A DNA stretch of 64,000 nucleotides, taken from positions 337,965 to 401,964 of the forward strand of contig CAJXTB010000003.1 in the NCBI GenBank assembly GCA_913061235.1, read 5' to 3'. Below are positions 8,354 to 16,547 of the stretch, piece after piece. Position numbers and translations under genes: made by a program. The notes under the pieces were generated by a model that searched no databases, was not told the origin of the DNA, and saw only the letters and a program-made list of their open reading frames with translations. The stretch's first letter is position 1. Each line of letters opens with the position of its first letter. The DNA comes from an uncultured Pseudomonadota bacterium (lineage in GTDB: Bacteria; Myxococcota_A; UBA796; GCA-2862545).

Positions 8354-9616
8354 ATGACGCGTTGGCACCGAGCTGTCGCCGTTGCAACCATTGCACTATC
8401 GAGCTGTTCTCAAGCGGACTTGTTCCGCGTGACCGGCTTTCAGCAAGAGACGTTTAGCAACGACGCCGACATTCTGTTCATCCTCGATAACAGCACCTCG
8501 ATGGCTGAAGAATCCGGTGAACTCGCCGTGAACTTCGGCACATTTATCGAAGCGCTGGCCGGCGAAGAAGGCGGCAACGCCTCTTCCGATGGTCTTGGCG
8601 ACGCCGTCGACAACTACATTGAGTTTGCGTCCCGCCGAACCGGTTTCATCGACTACCGTATCGGCATCGCATCCACCGACCCGAGCGACGTCGGCTTGCT
8701 CAACTCCGAGCTGGTCGAGTTTGGTGAGACGGACGTCACCGGTCGCTTCCGAAAAGCCATCATGTGCGACTCCACATGCTGGACCGCGGGCTCTTTCGGA
8801 AACGACCCCGCCTATACCTGCGGCGAGCCCTTCGACCGCATCACCGAACAGCTTCTCGACTGTGAATGCGGAGCTGGAAACTGGGGCGGTGGCATCAACT
8901 GCGGCGGCGGAGACGAAGAGGGCCTAGAGCAGGTACTCTTGGCCATGTGCGGCGCCGTAGAAGACCCTCCCGAAGCCTGCTTCGACCCTGACCGGTCCCC
9001 TGGCTTCACCGACGACCGCATTGGCCAGAACGACGGACTCATTCGCGAAGGCGGCACCTTCATTCCGGTCATCATCAGCGACGAAGGAGACAGCTCCCGC
9101 CGCGACCCGAACCAGGCGTCCATCCCCGAGGAATACGACCGCATCTTCCGCAGCTTCAATACCCGCATGGCGTGGGCATTTATTGGACCACAACCGGGCG
9201 GAATTGGTGAAAACTGCAACACCATTCAGGTTCCAGCCTGGTCGGTTGCCCGCTACGACTACTTTGTTGAGCAGACCGGCGGCCTGCGCTCGGACATCAA
9301 CGTCGACAACGGTGACGGCTGCGGGGTGCAAGACTTTGGCGAGACCCTTCAGCAGCTAGGCGACCTGATCAACAGTCTCCAGCGCGACTTCCGCCTCGCT
9401 GCCATCCCAGACATCGACACCCTGCAGGTCTTCGTGGGTGGAAAAGAAATCGACCCCGCTGACCGCAACGACGACGGCCAGTTCGGTGACGGCTGGAGCT
9501 ACGACCCCGAAAAGAACGCCATCGAGTTCCACGGCGAGGCCGTGCCCGACTACGACGAGAAGGTGCGTATCTACTACCTGCCCATCTCCGGAATGCCCCG
9601 AGAACTCCCCTTCTAG
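8354..9616 (+). CDS. Lipoprotein with von Willebrand factor A domain
   Basis: Translation starts at the ATG at 8354 behind GGAGGA. The 420-residue product has a signal peptide with lipobox ALSSC (Cys18) and then a VWA domain whose metal-ion-dependent adhesion site is intact (DNSTSM, Asp45-Ser47-Ser49). Many Cys residues around 130-220 suggest disulphides in an envelope protein. VWA domains bind protein ligands through a metal ion. It heads a plus-strand run with a beta-barrel and TPR protein, so an outer-membrane assembly or adhesion role is plausible but not shown. Confidence 0.85.
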   Translation: MTRWHRAVAVATIALSSCSQADLFRVTGFQQETFSNDADILFILDNSTSMAEESGELAVNFGTFIEALAGEEGGNASSDGLGDAVDNYIEFASRRTGFIDYRIGIASTDPSDVGLLNSELVEFGETDVTGRFRKAIMCDSTCWTAGSFGNDPAYTCGEPFDRITEQLLDCECGAGNWGGGINCGGGDEEGLEQVLLAMCGAVEDPPEACFDPDRSPGFTDDRIGQNDGLIREGGTFIPVIISDEGDSSRRDPNQASIPEEYDRIFRSFNTRMAWAFIGPQPGGIGENCNTIQVPAWSVARYDYFVEQTGGLRSDINVDNGDGCGVQDFGETLQQLGDLINSLQRDFRLAAIPDIDTLQVFVGGKEIDPADRNDDGQFGDGWSYDPEKNAIEFHGEAVPDYDEKVRIYYLPISGMPRELPF

Positions 9617-9680
9617 TCTGCCAAGAAAATTGATGTCCGCCCGTTGGCGACCTCAACTCCGCCCATCTCTGGACTTCGAC

Positions 9681-10355
9681 ATGCTCCGTTTCCTCACCAC
9701 CTTGTCCCTGCTGTGCTGTGCGACCCTCGCGCACGCAGAGGACCCGGTCGACCCCGTAGACTTGGGCGTCATCCAAGACGATGAGGTCGTTGTCGTTCAG
9801 CGCTTGCTCTACCCCAAGACCAACCGCGTGGAGCTCGGCCTGTCCGGCGCTTGGGCCGCTTGGGACCGCTATATGACGACGCCATCAGCGCAGCTGACGG
9901 TAGACGTTCACCGCTCCGAGTCTCTGGCCTTCTCTGGTGCTTTAGGCCTCGGCTATGGCCTGAAGAACGGAACCTATCGCGAGCTCGAGCGCGACTATGG
10001 CGTTGCCCCCTACTCCTTCCGCTACGTCGGTTCGCTGCTGTTCGGCGTGGCCTGGTCGCCGATCTACGCCAAGGCCAGCTTGTCCCGTCGCCACGTGGTT
10101 CACCACGATGTCTACGGCGTGCTTCGCGCTGGCGCCACGCTCTCCGCCTCGGTCATTCCAGACGGTGGTTCCCCGATTTCACCGACAATCTCGGCCGGAA
10201 TTGGCGCACGGGTCTTCACGTTCAACAACCTTGCCCTACGCCTCGAAGCGCGCAACGACATGTTCGTTGAACGCCACAAGCTCACGGATGAGTCAGCCTT
10301 CGGCCAGCGCTTCTTCGTATCCATCGGCATCTCCTACCTATCGGCGGCGCCGTGA
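9681..10355 (+). CDS. Outer-membrane beta-barrel protein of myxobacterial type
   Basis: The 224-residue product starts at the ATG at 9681, giving a clean signal peptide cleaved after AHA. The mature part alternates hydrophobic and polar residues over about eight strands and ends in a short aromatic/hydrophobic strand (FFVSIGISYLSAAP). It resembles the small outer-membrane beta-barrel domain family common in myxobacteria. The next gene, a TPR protein, overlaps its stop codon, so the two products probably work together. A start at 9633 is possible but would bury the signal peptide. Confidence 0.75.
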   Translation: MLRFLTTLSLLCCATLAHAEDPVDPVDLGVIQDDEVVVVQRLLYPKTNRVELGLSGAWAAWDRYMTTPSAQLTVDVHRSESLAFSGALGLGYGLKNGTYRELERDYGVAPYSFRYVGSLLFGVAWSPIYAKASLSRRHVVHHDVYGVLRAGATLSASVIPDGGSPISPTISAGIGARVFTFNNLALRLEARNDMFVERHKLTDESAFGQRFFVSIGISYLSAAP

Positions 10356-11821
10356 GAATCGGAGTCATGCTGATTGGCCTGGCGCTGGGGCTTGCCAGTT
10401 CTGCTGTCGCGCAAGAGCTTCCGGGGGCCGTGCGTCCCGCATCAGAAGCGCTCGCGTCAGGGGATACCGCCGGCGCAGCGGTGGCTCTGTTGGACGTGCT
10501 CGACTCGACTCGTCAGCAGTCCGCACACGGAGCGGCATGGGCCATGCTCGGCGATGTGCTCGCCGGCCAGTCGCACCCACAAGCGGCCACCGTCGCCTTC
10601 GCAAACGCGCTGAGTAGCGACACCTCCCAGATGCAAGCCCGGTTGCCCATCGCGATTGCCCTGGCCCAACAGGCAGGCGACCTCGATGCACTGGGCCGCG
10701 GCGCACTCGCCGGTGACCTGACCGTCTTGAGTGAGTCCCCCGCACGAAGCACCCTCGCTGTCTCTACCGCCAAAGCCGCAATCCAACAGGGGGACATGGC
10801 CGCTGCCGTTGCCGCTGCAGACCTTGTACCCAACAGCCATGACGCGTTTGTTGATGCGCGCGTCCTGCGCGGCATCGCCCTGTCTAACCAACAGTCCTAC
10901 GGAGATGCCCTGGCCTCCCTGCTCGTCGCAGACGCCACCGTTGCGGAAGACGACCAGGCACGCAAGGACTGGGTCAAGGTCAACTTGGCGCGCACCTACT
11001 ACGCCTCAGAGAACCCACTCCGGGCCATCGAACACTACGTTCAAGTCTCGCGCGGCGGTGACCACTGGATTCACGCCCACTGGGAGCGGGCCTGGGCTCA
11101 CTTTGTTGTGGACGACATGCCCGGCACACTCTCCCTGCTTCGCGCGTACCAGACCCCATTCTTGGAAGATGTGTACCTGGCTGAAGGCGACATGCTGCGC
11201 ATCTACGCCATGTTCCTGATGTGCAAGTTCCCGTCGGCAAAGGTTGAGCTCGACACGTTCCAGGCCCGCTACCAACCGCTTCTACAGGAGCTGGACCAGT
11301 CCATGACCTCCGCGACCGCACAGTCCGCTTGGTCGGATGTGACGAGCGGAACCGAGTCACGGAGTCTACCCAACCCGCTCGTTGAGCCCTTCACCAACGA
11401 AGGCCGCATGACGGCAGCCGTGGACCTGACCGAGCGCATTGACGCCGAACTCGCCAGCCTACTGTCCTCGGGCGCCTGGGGAACTCGGGTGGCCGATATG
11501 CTCGTCGCCTACAAGGCCGACACCATCTCGCGAGAGGGAGAACGGGTGCTGGCACAAGGTCGCGGTATGCAGACCGAGCTTCGAGAGTGGCTTGGAAATG
11601 CAGACCTCACCCGCCTAGACATTCTTGAGTACGAAACCAAGTTGCTTGAGCGCGCTGCCATTACTGGCGAAGTCGACCTTGGCGACCGTCTTGGCGAACT
11701 TCGGGGCCTTCGAAAGCGTCGCGGAACACGCGTCTGGCCGGCTAGCGAAGAAGTCTGGGCAGACGAAGTCGGATACGAGTCCGTCCGCACTCGCTCCGAC
11801 TGCCGGGAGGACATGCTCTGA
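10352..11821 (+). CDS. Periplasmic TPR-repeat protein
   Basis: The GTG start overlaps the preceding TGA (GTGA). The 489-residue product has a signal peptide (cleavage near AVAQ-E, residue 22) and then tetratricopeptide-like helical pairs across about residues 30-300. A less regular helical domain with a basic C-terminus follows. TPR arrays mediate protein-protein contacts. Coupling to the beta-barrel gene suggests a periplasmic partner of that protein. The pairing resembles barrel/TPR pairs in myxobacterial surface machines, including gliding complexes, but identity with any of these is not established. Confidence 0.75.
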   Translation: MRIGVMLIGLALGLASSAVAQELPGAVRPASEALASGDTAGAAVALLDVLDSTRQQSAHGAAWAMLGDVLAGQSHPQAATVAFANALSSDTSQMQARLPIAIALAQQAGDLDALGRGALAGDLTVLSESPARSTLAVSTAKAAIQQGDMAAAVAAADLVPNSHDAFVDARVLRGIALSNQQSYGDALASLLVADATVAEDDQARKDWVKVNLARTYYASENPLRAIEHYVQVSRGGDHWIHAHWERAWAHFVVDDMPGTLSLLRAYQTPFLEDVYLAEGDMLRIYAMFLMCKFPSAKVELDTFQARYQPLLQELDQSMTSATAQSAWSDVTSGTESRSLPNPLVEPFTNEGRMTAAVDLTERIDAELASLLSSGAWGTRVADMLVAYKADTISREGERVLAQGRGMQTELREWLGNADLTRLDILEYETKLLERAAITGEVDLGDRLGELRGLRKRRGTRVWPASEEVWADEVGYESVRTRSDCREDML

Positions 11822-11835
11822 AATCTCTGACAACC

Positions 11836-14298
11836 GTGCTCGACAACGGCCTGACTGTTGTTGTCCAGCGCGCGAACGCCGCTCCCCTAGTGTCGATTCA
11901 AGTCCGTATTGAAGCTGGGTCCGCAGACGAACTGCCCGGCGAGCACGGCGTCGCCCACTTCCTAGAGCACATGGTGTTCAAGGGCTCGCCCAGCCGTGGC
12001 GTTGGCGAGATGAGTGCAGAGATCGAAGGCCTCGGCGGCGACCTGAACGCCTACACGACGGTTGACCACACGGTCCTGCATGCGACAGTCGAAGCCTCCT
12101 CCATGGTGCAGGCCCTGGACGTGCTCGCAGACATGCTCACGGCCCCATTGCTCGACCCGCAAGAGACCCTAAACGAGCGTGCAGTCGTTCTCGACGAAAT
12201 CCGCGGCTACGACGACGACCCAAGCTCGGTGACCAGCGACGTTGCCCAGAGACATGTCTTTCCGGGCCACCCGTTCGGACGCCCCGTCATTGGCACTGCT
12301 GAGACGGTCAATGGCCTGGACCACGAGACCCTGCGCACCTTCTGGCGACGCGAATGGGGAGCGGAACGCGCGCTACTGGTCATTGCCGGAGACGTCGTGC
12401 CCTTGGCCGCTGTTGCTGCAGTCCGCGACCGGTTGAGCGGCTGGCACCGGTCACAGAGCACGCCGGTGAAGCCTAAACCCGTGAGTAGCGAACCCGCTTG
12501 GTACCACGTGCCTGGGCGATTCGACGCACCTGCTGTCGAGATGGCCTGGCCCATTCCGGGCCCCAAACACAGTGACATGCCCGCCTTAGAAGTCGCCTGC
12601 GCCATGCTCGGTCAATCGAGCGCAAGTCTGCTCCAGCTGCGGCTGGTCATGCGCGACCGCTCCGTCTTGGACATCGGCAGCTACACCCAGACCTGGCGCG
12701 AGGCTGGCACGTTCACCATCTCTGCTTCACCACACAACGGCCGCAGTACAGATGCCGTCACCGCCATTCGCCACGAGCTGGCCCGCCTGGGACGCTCGGC
12801 TCGGCCGTCGGATGTGCGCCGTGCTCGCGAGTCGCTTCTGGCAGACGCTGTGTACGATGCAGAGACCGTGGACGGTATCGCCGGAGACCTGCTCGACAGC
12901 GTGGCCTGTCTAGGAAACGTTGCTGCGAAAGAGGCTTACCGAGGGGCCCTAGCTGGTGTAAGCGCAGATGACGTAAGTCGTGTCGTGACCGACTGGCTGC
13001 AGCCCGACAGCGCCATCGTCGCATGCACAGACGCACAAGTCGGCGAACTGGCTCCTGTCATCGTCACCCGCGCCGCACGCACTCCCGAGCGCATTGTCCG
13101 CGAAGATGGGGCGACCATCCTTCTGTTGCCGGACAACAGCCCCGTCACCGCCATCCGCTGCGCCGGCCTCGGAGGTGCACTCAACACCCCGACCAGGAGC
13201 GCTGGAATCGGCTCGGCATGGGCAAGCCTGGTCACTGCAGGAGCGGCTAACTACGACGCCGCAGCGTTCGCCCGGGCTGTAGAAGGCCTGTCTGGCGGCA
13301 TCTCTGCTATCTCCGGACGCAACAGCATTGGCCTGTCCGCGAGCTTCCCAGCCGACTGCTTCGCCCGCGGACTCGACCTCTTTGGCGCTGCCCTCACCGC
13401 ACCTCGATTCGACGCAGATGAGTGGGAACGGGTCAAAGAGACCATGGAAGAGGATGAGCGCACGATTCTCGACCGTCCCGGCCAGGTCCTGCGGCGTCTG
13501 ACGTGGAAACACCTGTATCGGGAGCATCCGTGGCGTCTGCCCGCCAACGGCACCTTGCAGTCTATCGCGAGCTTGACCCCAGGGCGCATCCGCCGCTGGC
13601 ACATGAGCCAGCTCACTCCTGACAATCTCGTCTTCGTGGTCACCGGCGGCTTGGACCGCGACGAAGTCTTGGAGACCCTTGAGCCCTGGCTGGCCGCCCT
13701 GCCAACCGGCCCCCACTTGCTGATGGACCGCCCGACTCCAGCGCCCCTGCGCATTCGCTCCGCCAGCGCCCAAGCAGGCAACGAACAAGCGTGGATAAAC
13801 CTGGCCATGCGCGGTCCAGACATGCACGCTCCAAACCGAGCCGCAATCGACTTGGCCACCACCGTTCTCGGAGGCTCAGGCGGCCGGCTATTCCTGTCTT
13901 TAAGAGAAGAACGAGGCCTCGCATACAGCGTCTGGGCCAGCTCGGCTCCGGGATGGGATGGCGGGCTGGTGAGCTGTGGCTTGGCCACTAACCCTGCACG
14001 CCAGGCAGAAGCCACAACGGTTCTTCGCGCGGAAATGGAGCGGCTCGCAGCAGACGGACCTACCGAAGAGGAAATCAAGCGCTGCACACGTCTGCTCATT
14101 GGCGGTACCGCAATGGGTCTTCAGCGCGCATCCGGAAGGGCTGCAAACGCCGCTCTAGGCGAGCGTTACGGCACTCACTACGAGCTGGAAGATGCGCGCA
14201 CCGAGCTCGAAGCCCTCACTGTTGCTGACGTGCAGAAAGCCTGGGCTGAGCTGATGGCTAGCCCGACCCTTGAGGTCACGGTGACCCCACGACCATGA
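11836..14298 (+). CDS. M16-family zinc metalloprotease, both halves in one chain
   Basis: The N-terminal half carries the inverted zinc motif HFLEH (His41-Glu44-His45 from the GTG at 11836), with a downstream Glu in ERAVVLDEIRGYDDDP as third ligand. The C-terminal half has the LREERGLAYSVWA segment holding the Arg/Tyr pair typical of M16 partner domains. So active and partner domains are fused, as in the large M16B enzymes; length is 820 residues. A CTG at 11818 would restore the typical N-terminus (KSLTTVLDNGL) and has GGAGG 7 bases upstream, so it may be the true start. No signal peptide is visible from either start. Confidence 0.9.
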   Translation: MLDNGLTVVVQRANAAPLVSIQVRIEAGSADELPGEHGVAHFLEHMVFKGSPSRGVGEMSAEIEGLGGDLNAYTTVDHTVLHATVEASSMVQALDVLADMLTAPLLDPQETLNERAVVLDEIRGYDDDPSSVTSDVAQRHVFPGHPFGRPVIGTAETVNGLDHETLRTFWRREWGAERALLVIAGDVVPLAAVAAVRDRLSGWHRSQSTPVKPKPVSSEPAWYHVPGRFDAPAVEMAWPIPGPKHSDMPALEVACAMLGQSSASLLQLRLVMRDRSVLDIGSYTQTWREAGTFTISASPHNGRSTDAVTAIRHELARLGRSARPSDVRRARESLLADAVYDAETVDGIAGDLLDSVACLGNVAAKEAYRGALAGVSADDVSRVVTDWLQPDSAIVACTDAQVGELAPVIVTRAARTPERIVREDGATILLLPDNSPVTAIRCAGLGGALNTPTRSAGIGSAWASLVTAGAANYDAAAFARAVEGLSGGISAISGRNSIGLSASFPADCFARGLDLFGAALTAPRFDADEWERVKETMEEDERTILDRPGQVLRRLTWKHLYREHPWRLPANGTLQSIASLTPGRIRRWHMSQLTPDNLVFVVTGGLDRDEVLETLEPWLAALPTGPHLLMDRPTPAPLRIRSASAQAGNEQAWINLAMRGPDMHAPNRAAIDLATTVLGGSGGRLFLSLREERGLAYSVWASSAPGWDGGLVSCGLATNPARQAEATTVLRAEMERLAADGPTEEEIKRCTRLLIGGTAMGLQRASGRAANAALGERYGTHYELEDARTELEALTVADVQKAWAELMASPTLEVTVTPRP

Positions 14299-15443
14299 CA
14301 TGGGGACTCTACCTTCACGTGCCGTGGTGCCGCCGCCGGTGCCCGTACTGCGCGTTTTACGTGGAAGCGGCCCATGATGTGCCGTGGGATGACTTCGCAG
14401 ATGCGCTACTCGCCGAGTACGCACTGCGCACCGACAGCGTCGCTGGACTGCCGCACACCGTGTTCTTCGGAGGCGGTACCCCCTCTCGCATGCCAGCACC
14501 TGTCCTGGCCCGCATACTGGCAGGCATTGAGCGTGCACCGGGCACTGAGGTCACCGCCGAGTGTAATCCCGAGGACTGCACGCAGGAATGGGTCGACGGT
14601 GCAATTGCCGCAGGAATCACCCGAGTTTCCTTGGGCATGCAGACCTTTCAGCCGGCGTTCGCACGACTGCTAAACCGGGCCTGTTCCGTTCCCGATGCCC
14701 GACAGACCGCTGAGCGAGTCGCGACGAGTGGGTTCACCTCGTGGTCGGTAGACCTCATGTTCGCCTTGCCCAACCAGACCCTCGAACAACTCGACGCTGA
14801 CTTGGATGCTATCGAAGCGATTGGTGTGCCCCACGTATCGCTGTACGGCCTGACCTATGAGCCGGGCACGCCCTTCACCCGCGCGCGAGACAACGGTACC
14901 TTCACCGAGGCCACCGATGACCTGTGGCGCGACATGTACGACCACATTGTGAAGCGCCTTCGGAACATGGGTCTTCAGCGCTACGAAGTCAGCAACTTCG
15001 CCAAGCCGGGACACCGCTCTGCTCACAATCAGCTGTATTGGAGCGACAAGCCCTACTTGGGCATTGGCCCCAGTGCGCACGGCTACTTGCCGACCGGAGA
15101 GCGCTACCACAACGCTCCCAACGTCACCGTCTACCTACAAGGTGGCGACCCGACCGAGCTGCGGGAATCTCCGAACGCAGAACAAGCTGCGACCGACGCC
15201 TTGGTCAGTGGCCTGCGAGGCGTCGAAGGTATTGACTTGGCTGCACTGGCCCACCGGCACGGCATTGAGCCACAAAGTGCGGCGGTTGACAGACTACAGA
15301 GGGAGGGGCTGATTCACAGAGACAACAGCCGAATCGCCCTAACAGACGCCGGCTTTCCTGTATGTGACGCCATCTGTGGCCACCTGAGCGACCGCCTCGT
15401 ACCTGTCGGCGGACCGTCAAAGGGACCGCGCACCACCACTTAG
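14295..15443 (+). CDS. hemW: HemW-like radical SAM protein (coproporphyrinogen III oxidase-like)
   Basis: The 382-residue product has the radical SAM cluster motif CRRRCPYC (Cys12, Cys16, Cys19) directly after LYLHVPW, as in HemW heme chaperones. The FFGGGTPSRMP and ECNPED segments match the SAM-binding barrel, and the C-terminal HemN-type domain is present. HemW proteins are usually heme-delivery proteins rather than true oxygen-independent coproporphyrinogen oxidases. Heme trafficking would suit the nearby cytochrome operon at 22-24 kb, though this link is only suggestive. The ATG overlaps the M16 stop (ATGA). Confidence 0.88.
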   Translation: MTWGLYLHVPWCRRRCPYCAFYVEAAHDVPWDDFADALLAEYALRTDSVAGLPHTVFFGGGTPSRMPAPVLARILAGIERAPGTEVTAECNPEDCTQEWVDGAIAAGITRVSLGMQTFQPAFARLLNRACSVPDARQTAERVATSGFTSWSVDLMFALPNQTLEQLDADLDAIEAIGVPHVSLYGLTYEPGTPFTRARDNGTFTEATDDLWRDMYDHIVKRLRNMGLQRYEVSNFAKPGHRSAHNQLYWSDKPYLGIGPSAHGYLPTGERYHNAPNVTVYLQGGDPTELRESPNAEQAATDALVSGLRGVEGIDLAALAHRHGIEPQSAAVDRLQREGLIHRDNSRIALTDAGFPVCDAICGHLSDRLVPVGGPSKGPRTTT

Positions 15444-15479
15444 GGGTTATCACGACGCTCCCCTGATATTGGCTGCTGC

Positions 15480-16547
15480 GTGGCGACTCCCGACTACTAC
15501 AACATGCTTGGTATCTCCCGAAAGGCGACGCCAGACGACATCAAGAAGGCGTACCGCCGCCTCGCTCTGCGTTGGCATCCGGACCGCAATCCGGGAGACG
15601 ACACTGCTGAGCAGCACTTCAAGGACATTACGGCCGCCTACGCCTGTTTGTCTGACGGTGAGGAGCGCACTCGCTACGACCGTTTAGGTCCGTTGTACCA
15701 ACCCGATGGCCGCCCACCGCGGCCAGAAGAACTCAACGAAGTTCTGGGTACGGTCTGGGGCAACCTGTGGGGACGGCGCAAGAAAGCGCGCGGCGAAGAC
15801 CTTCGCTACACCGTCTCTCTGCCTCTTGAAGATGTCGCGACCGGCTGTGAACGCAGCATCCGCATACCGCGCCAGGTGCGCTGCAAGACATGCGGCGGAG
15901 ACGGCGCTCAGCCCGGTAATGGGCGGGTCACCTGCGACGTGTGCGAGGGCAGTGGTCGCGCCAAGGGCGTGCGCTTGTTCCGGTCGGACTGCTACCACTG
16001 CGAAGGCCGTGGCTACCGTATCGTTCACCGCTGTGAGCCCTGCAACGGAGCGGGCATTCGTTCCATTGACGACGCCGTGGTGGTCAAGGTCCCAGCCGGC
16101 GTTGCCACGGGCCAGAAGCTCAAGCTGACCGGTAAGGGCAATGAGCCCGGCGACCCCGGGCCAGCAGGCGATTTGTTCGTCGTAATTAACGTCGAAGAAC
16201 ACACGTTGTTCCGCCGGCGCGGCGAAGACGTACTCGTTGAGATGCCTCTGACGTTCTCGGAGATGGCTCTCGGCGCCGACATCAGCGTGCCCACTCTTGA
16301 AGGGGTGACCACCATTCGGGTTCCTGCCGGAACCGCTCCGGGCCGCGTCTTTCGCTTGTCCAATCGCGGCCTTCCAGCCGTTGGTAGGACCGCACGCGGT
16401 GACCTACATCTCGAGGCCGTTCTGACGGTTCCGAGCGACCTGACTCCCGCCCAGCGCGAGGCCCTCGCAGCCTGGGCAGACACCCTCTCCGACGCATCCC
16501 ACCCGCAACGGCAGTCGTTCGACCGCCACGTCCAGGAGCGCCGATGA
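15480..16547 (+). CDS. dnaJ: DnaJ-type Hsp40 co-chaperone
   Basis: The 355-residue product starts at GTG and has a J-domain with the HPD tripeptide in RWHPDRNPG (about residue 36). There are four zinc-binding Cys motifs at about 137-200 (CKTCGGDG, CDVCEGSG, CYHCEGRG, CEPCNGAG) and two beta-rich substrate-binding domains. It therefore has class A DnaJ domain order, but the Gly/Phe region after the J-domain is replaced by a Pro/basic segment. It stimulates Hsp70 ATPase. An Hsp70 gene lies at 34184. It is not beside dnaK but in the envelope-gene run, coupled to the lipoprotein that follows. Confidence 0.9.
   Translation: MATPDYYNMLGISRKATPDDIKKAYRRLALRWHPDRNPGDDTAEQHFKDITAAYACLSDGEERTRYDRLGPLYQPDGRPPRPEELNEVLGTVWGNLWGRRKKARGEDLRYTVSLPLEDVATGCERSIRIPRQVRCKTCGGDGAQPGNGRVTCDVCEGSGRAKGVRLFRSDCYHCEGRGYRIVHRCEPCNGAGIRSIDDAVVVKVPAGVATGQKLKLTGKGNEPGDPGPAGDLFVVINVEEHTLFRRRGEDVLVEMPLTFSEMALGADISVPTLEGVTTIRVPAGTAPGRVFRLSNRGLPAVGRTARGDLHLEAVLTVPSDLTPAQREALAAWADTLSDASHPQRQSFDRHVQERR

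Noticed and set aside
7776..8396. Minus-strand open frame opposite the bactofilin-like gene
   Set aside because: Low-complexity Val/Phe/Ser translation of the acidic linker, no ribosome site, opposite a well-supported gene.
9438..9680. N-terminal extension of the outer-membrane barrel gene
   Set aside because: It would overlap the VWA gene, has Thr/Pro low complexity and hides a good signal peptide that starts at 9681.
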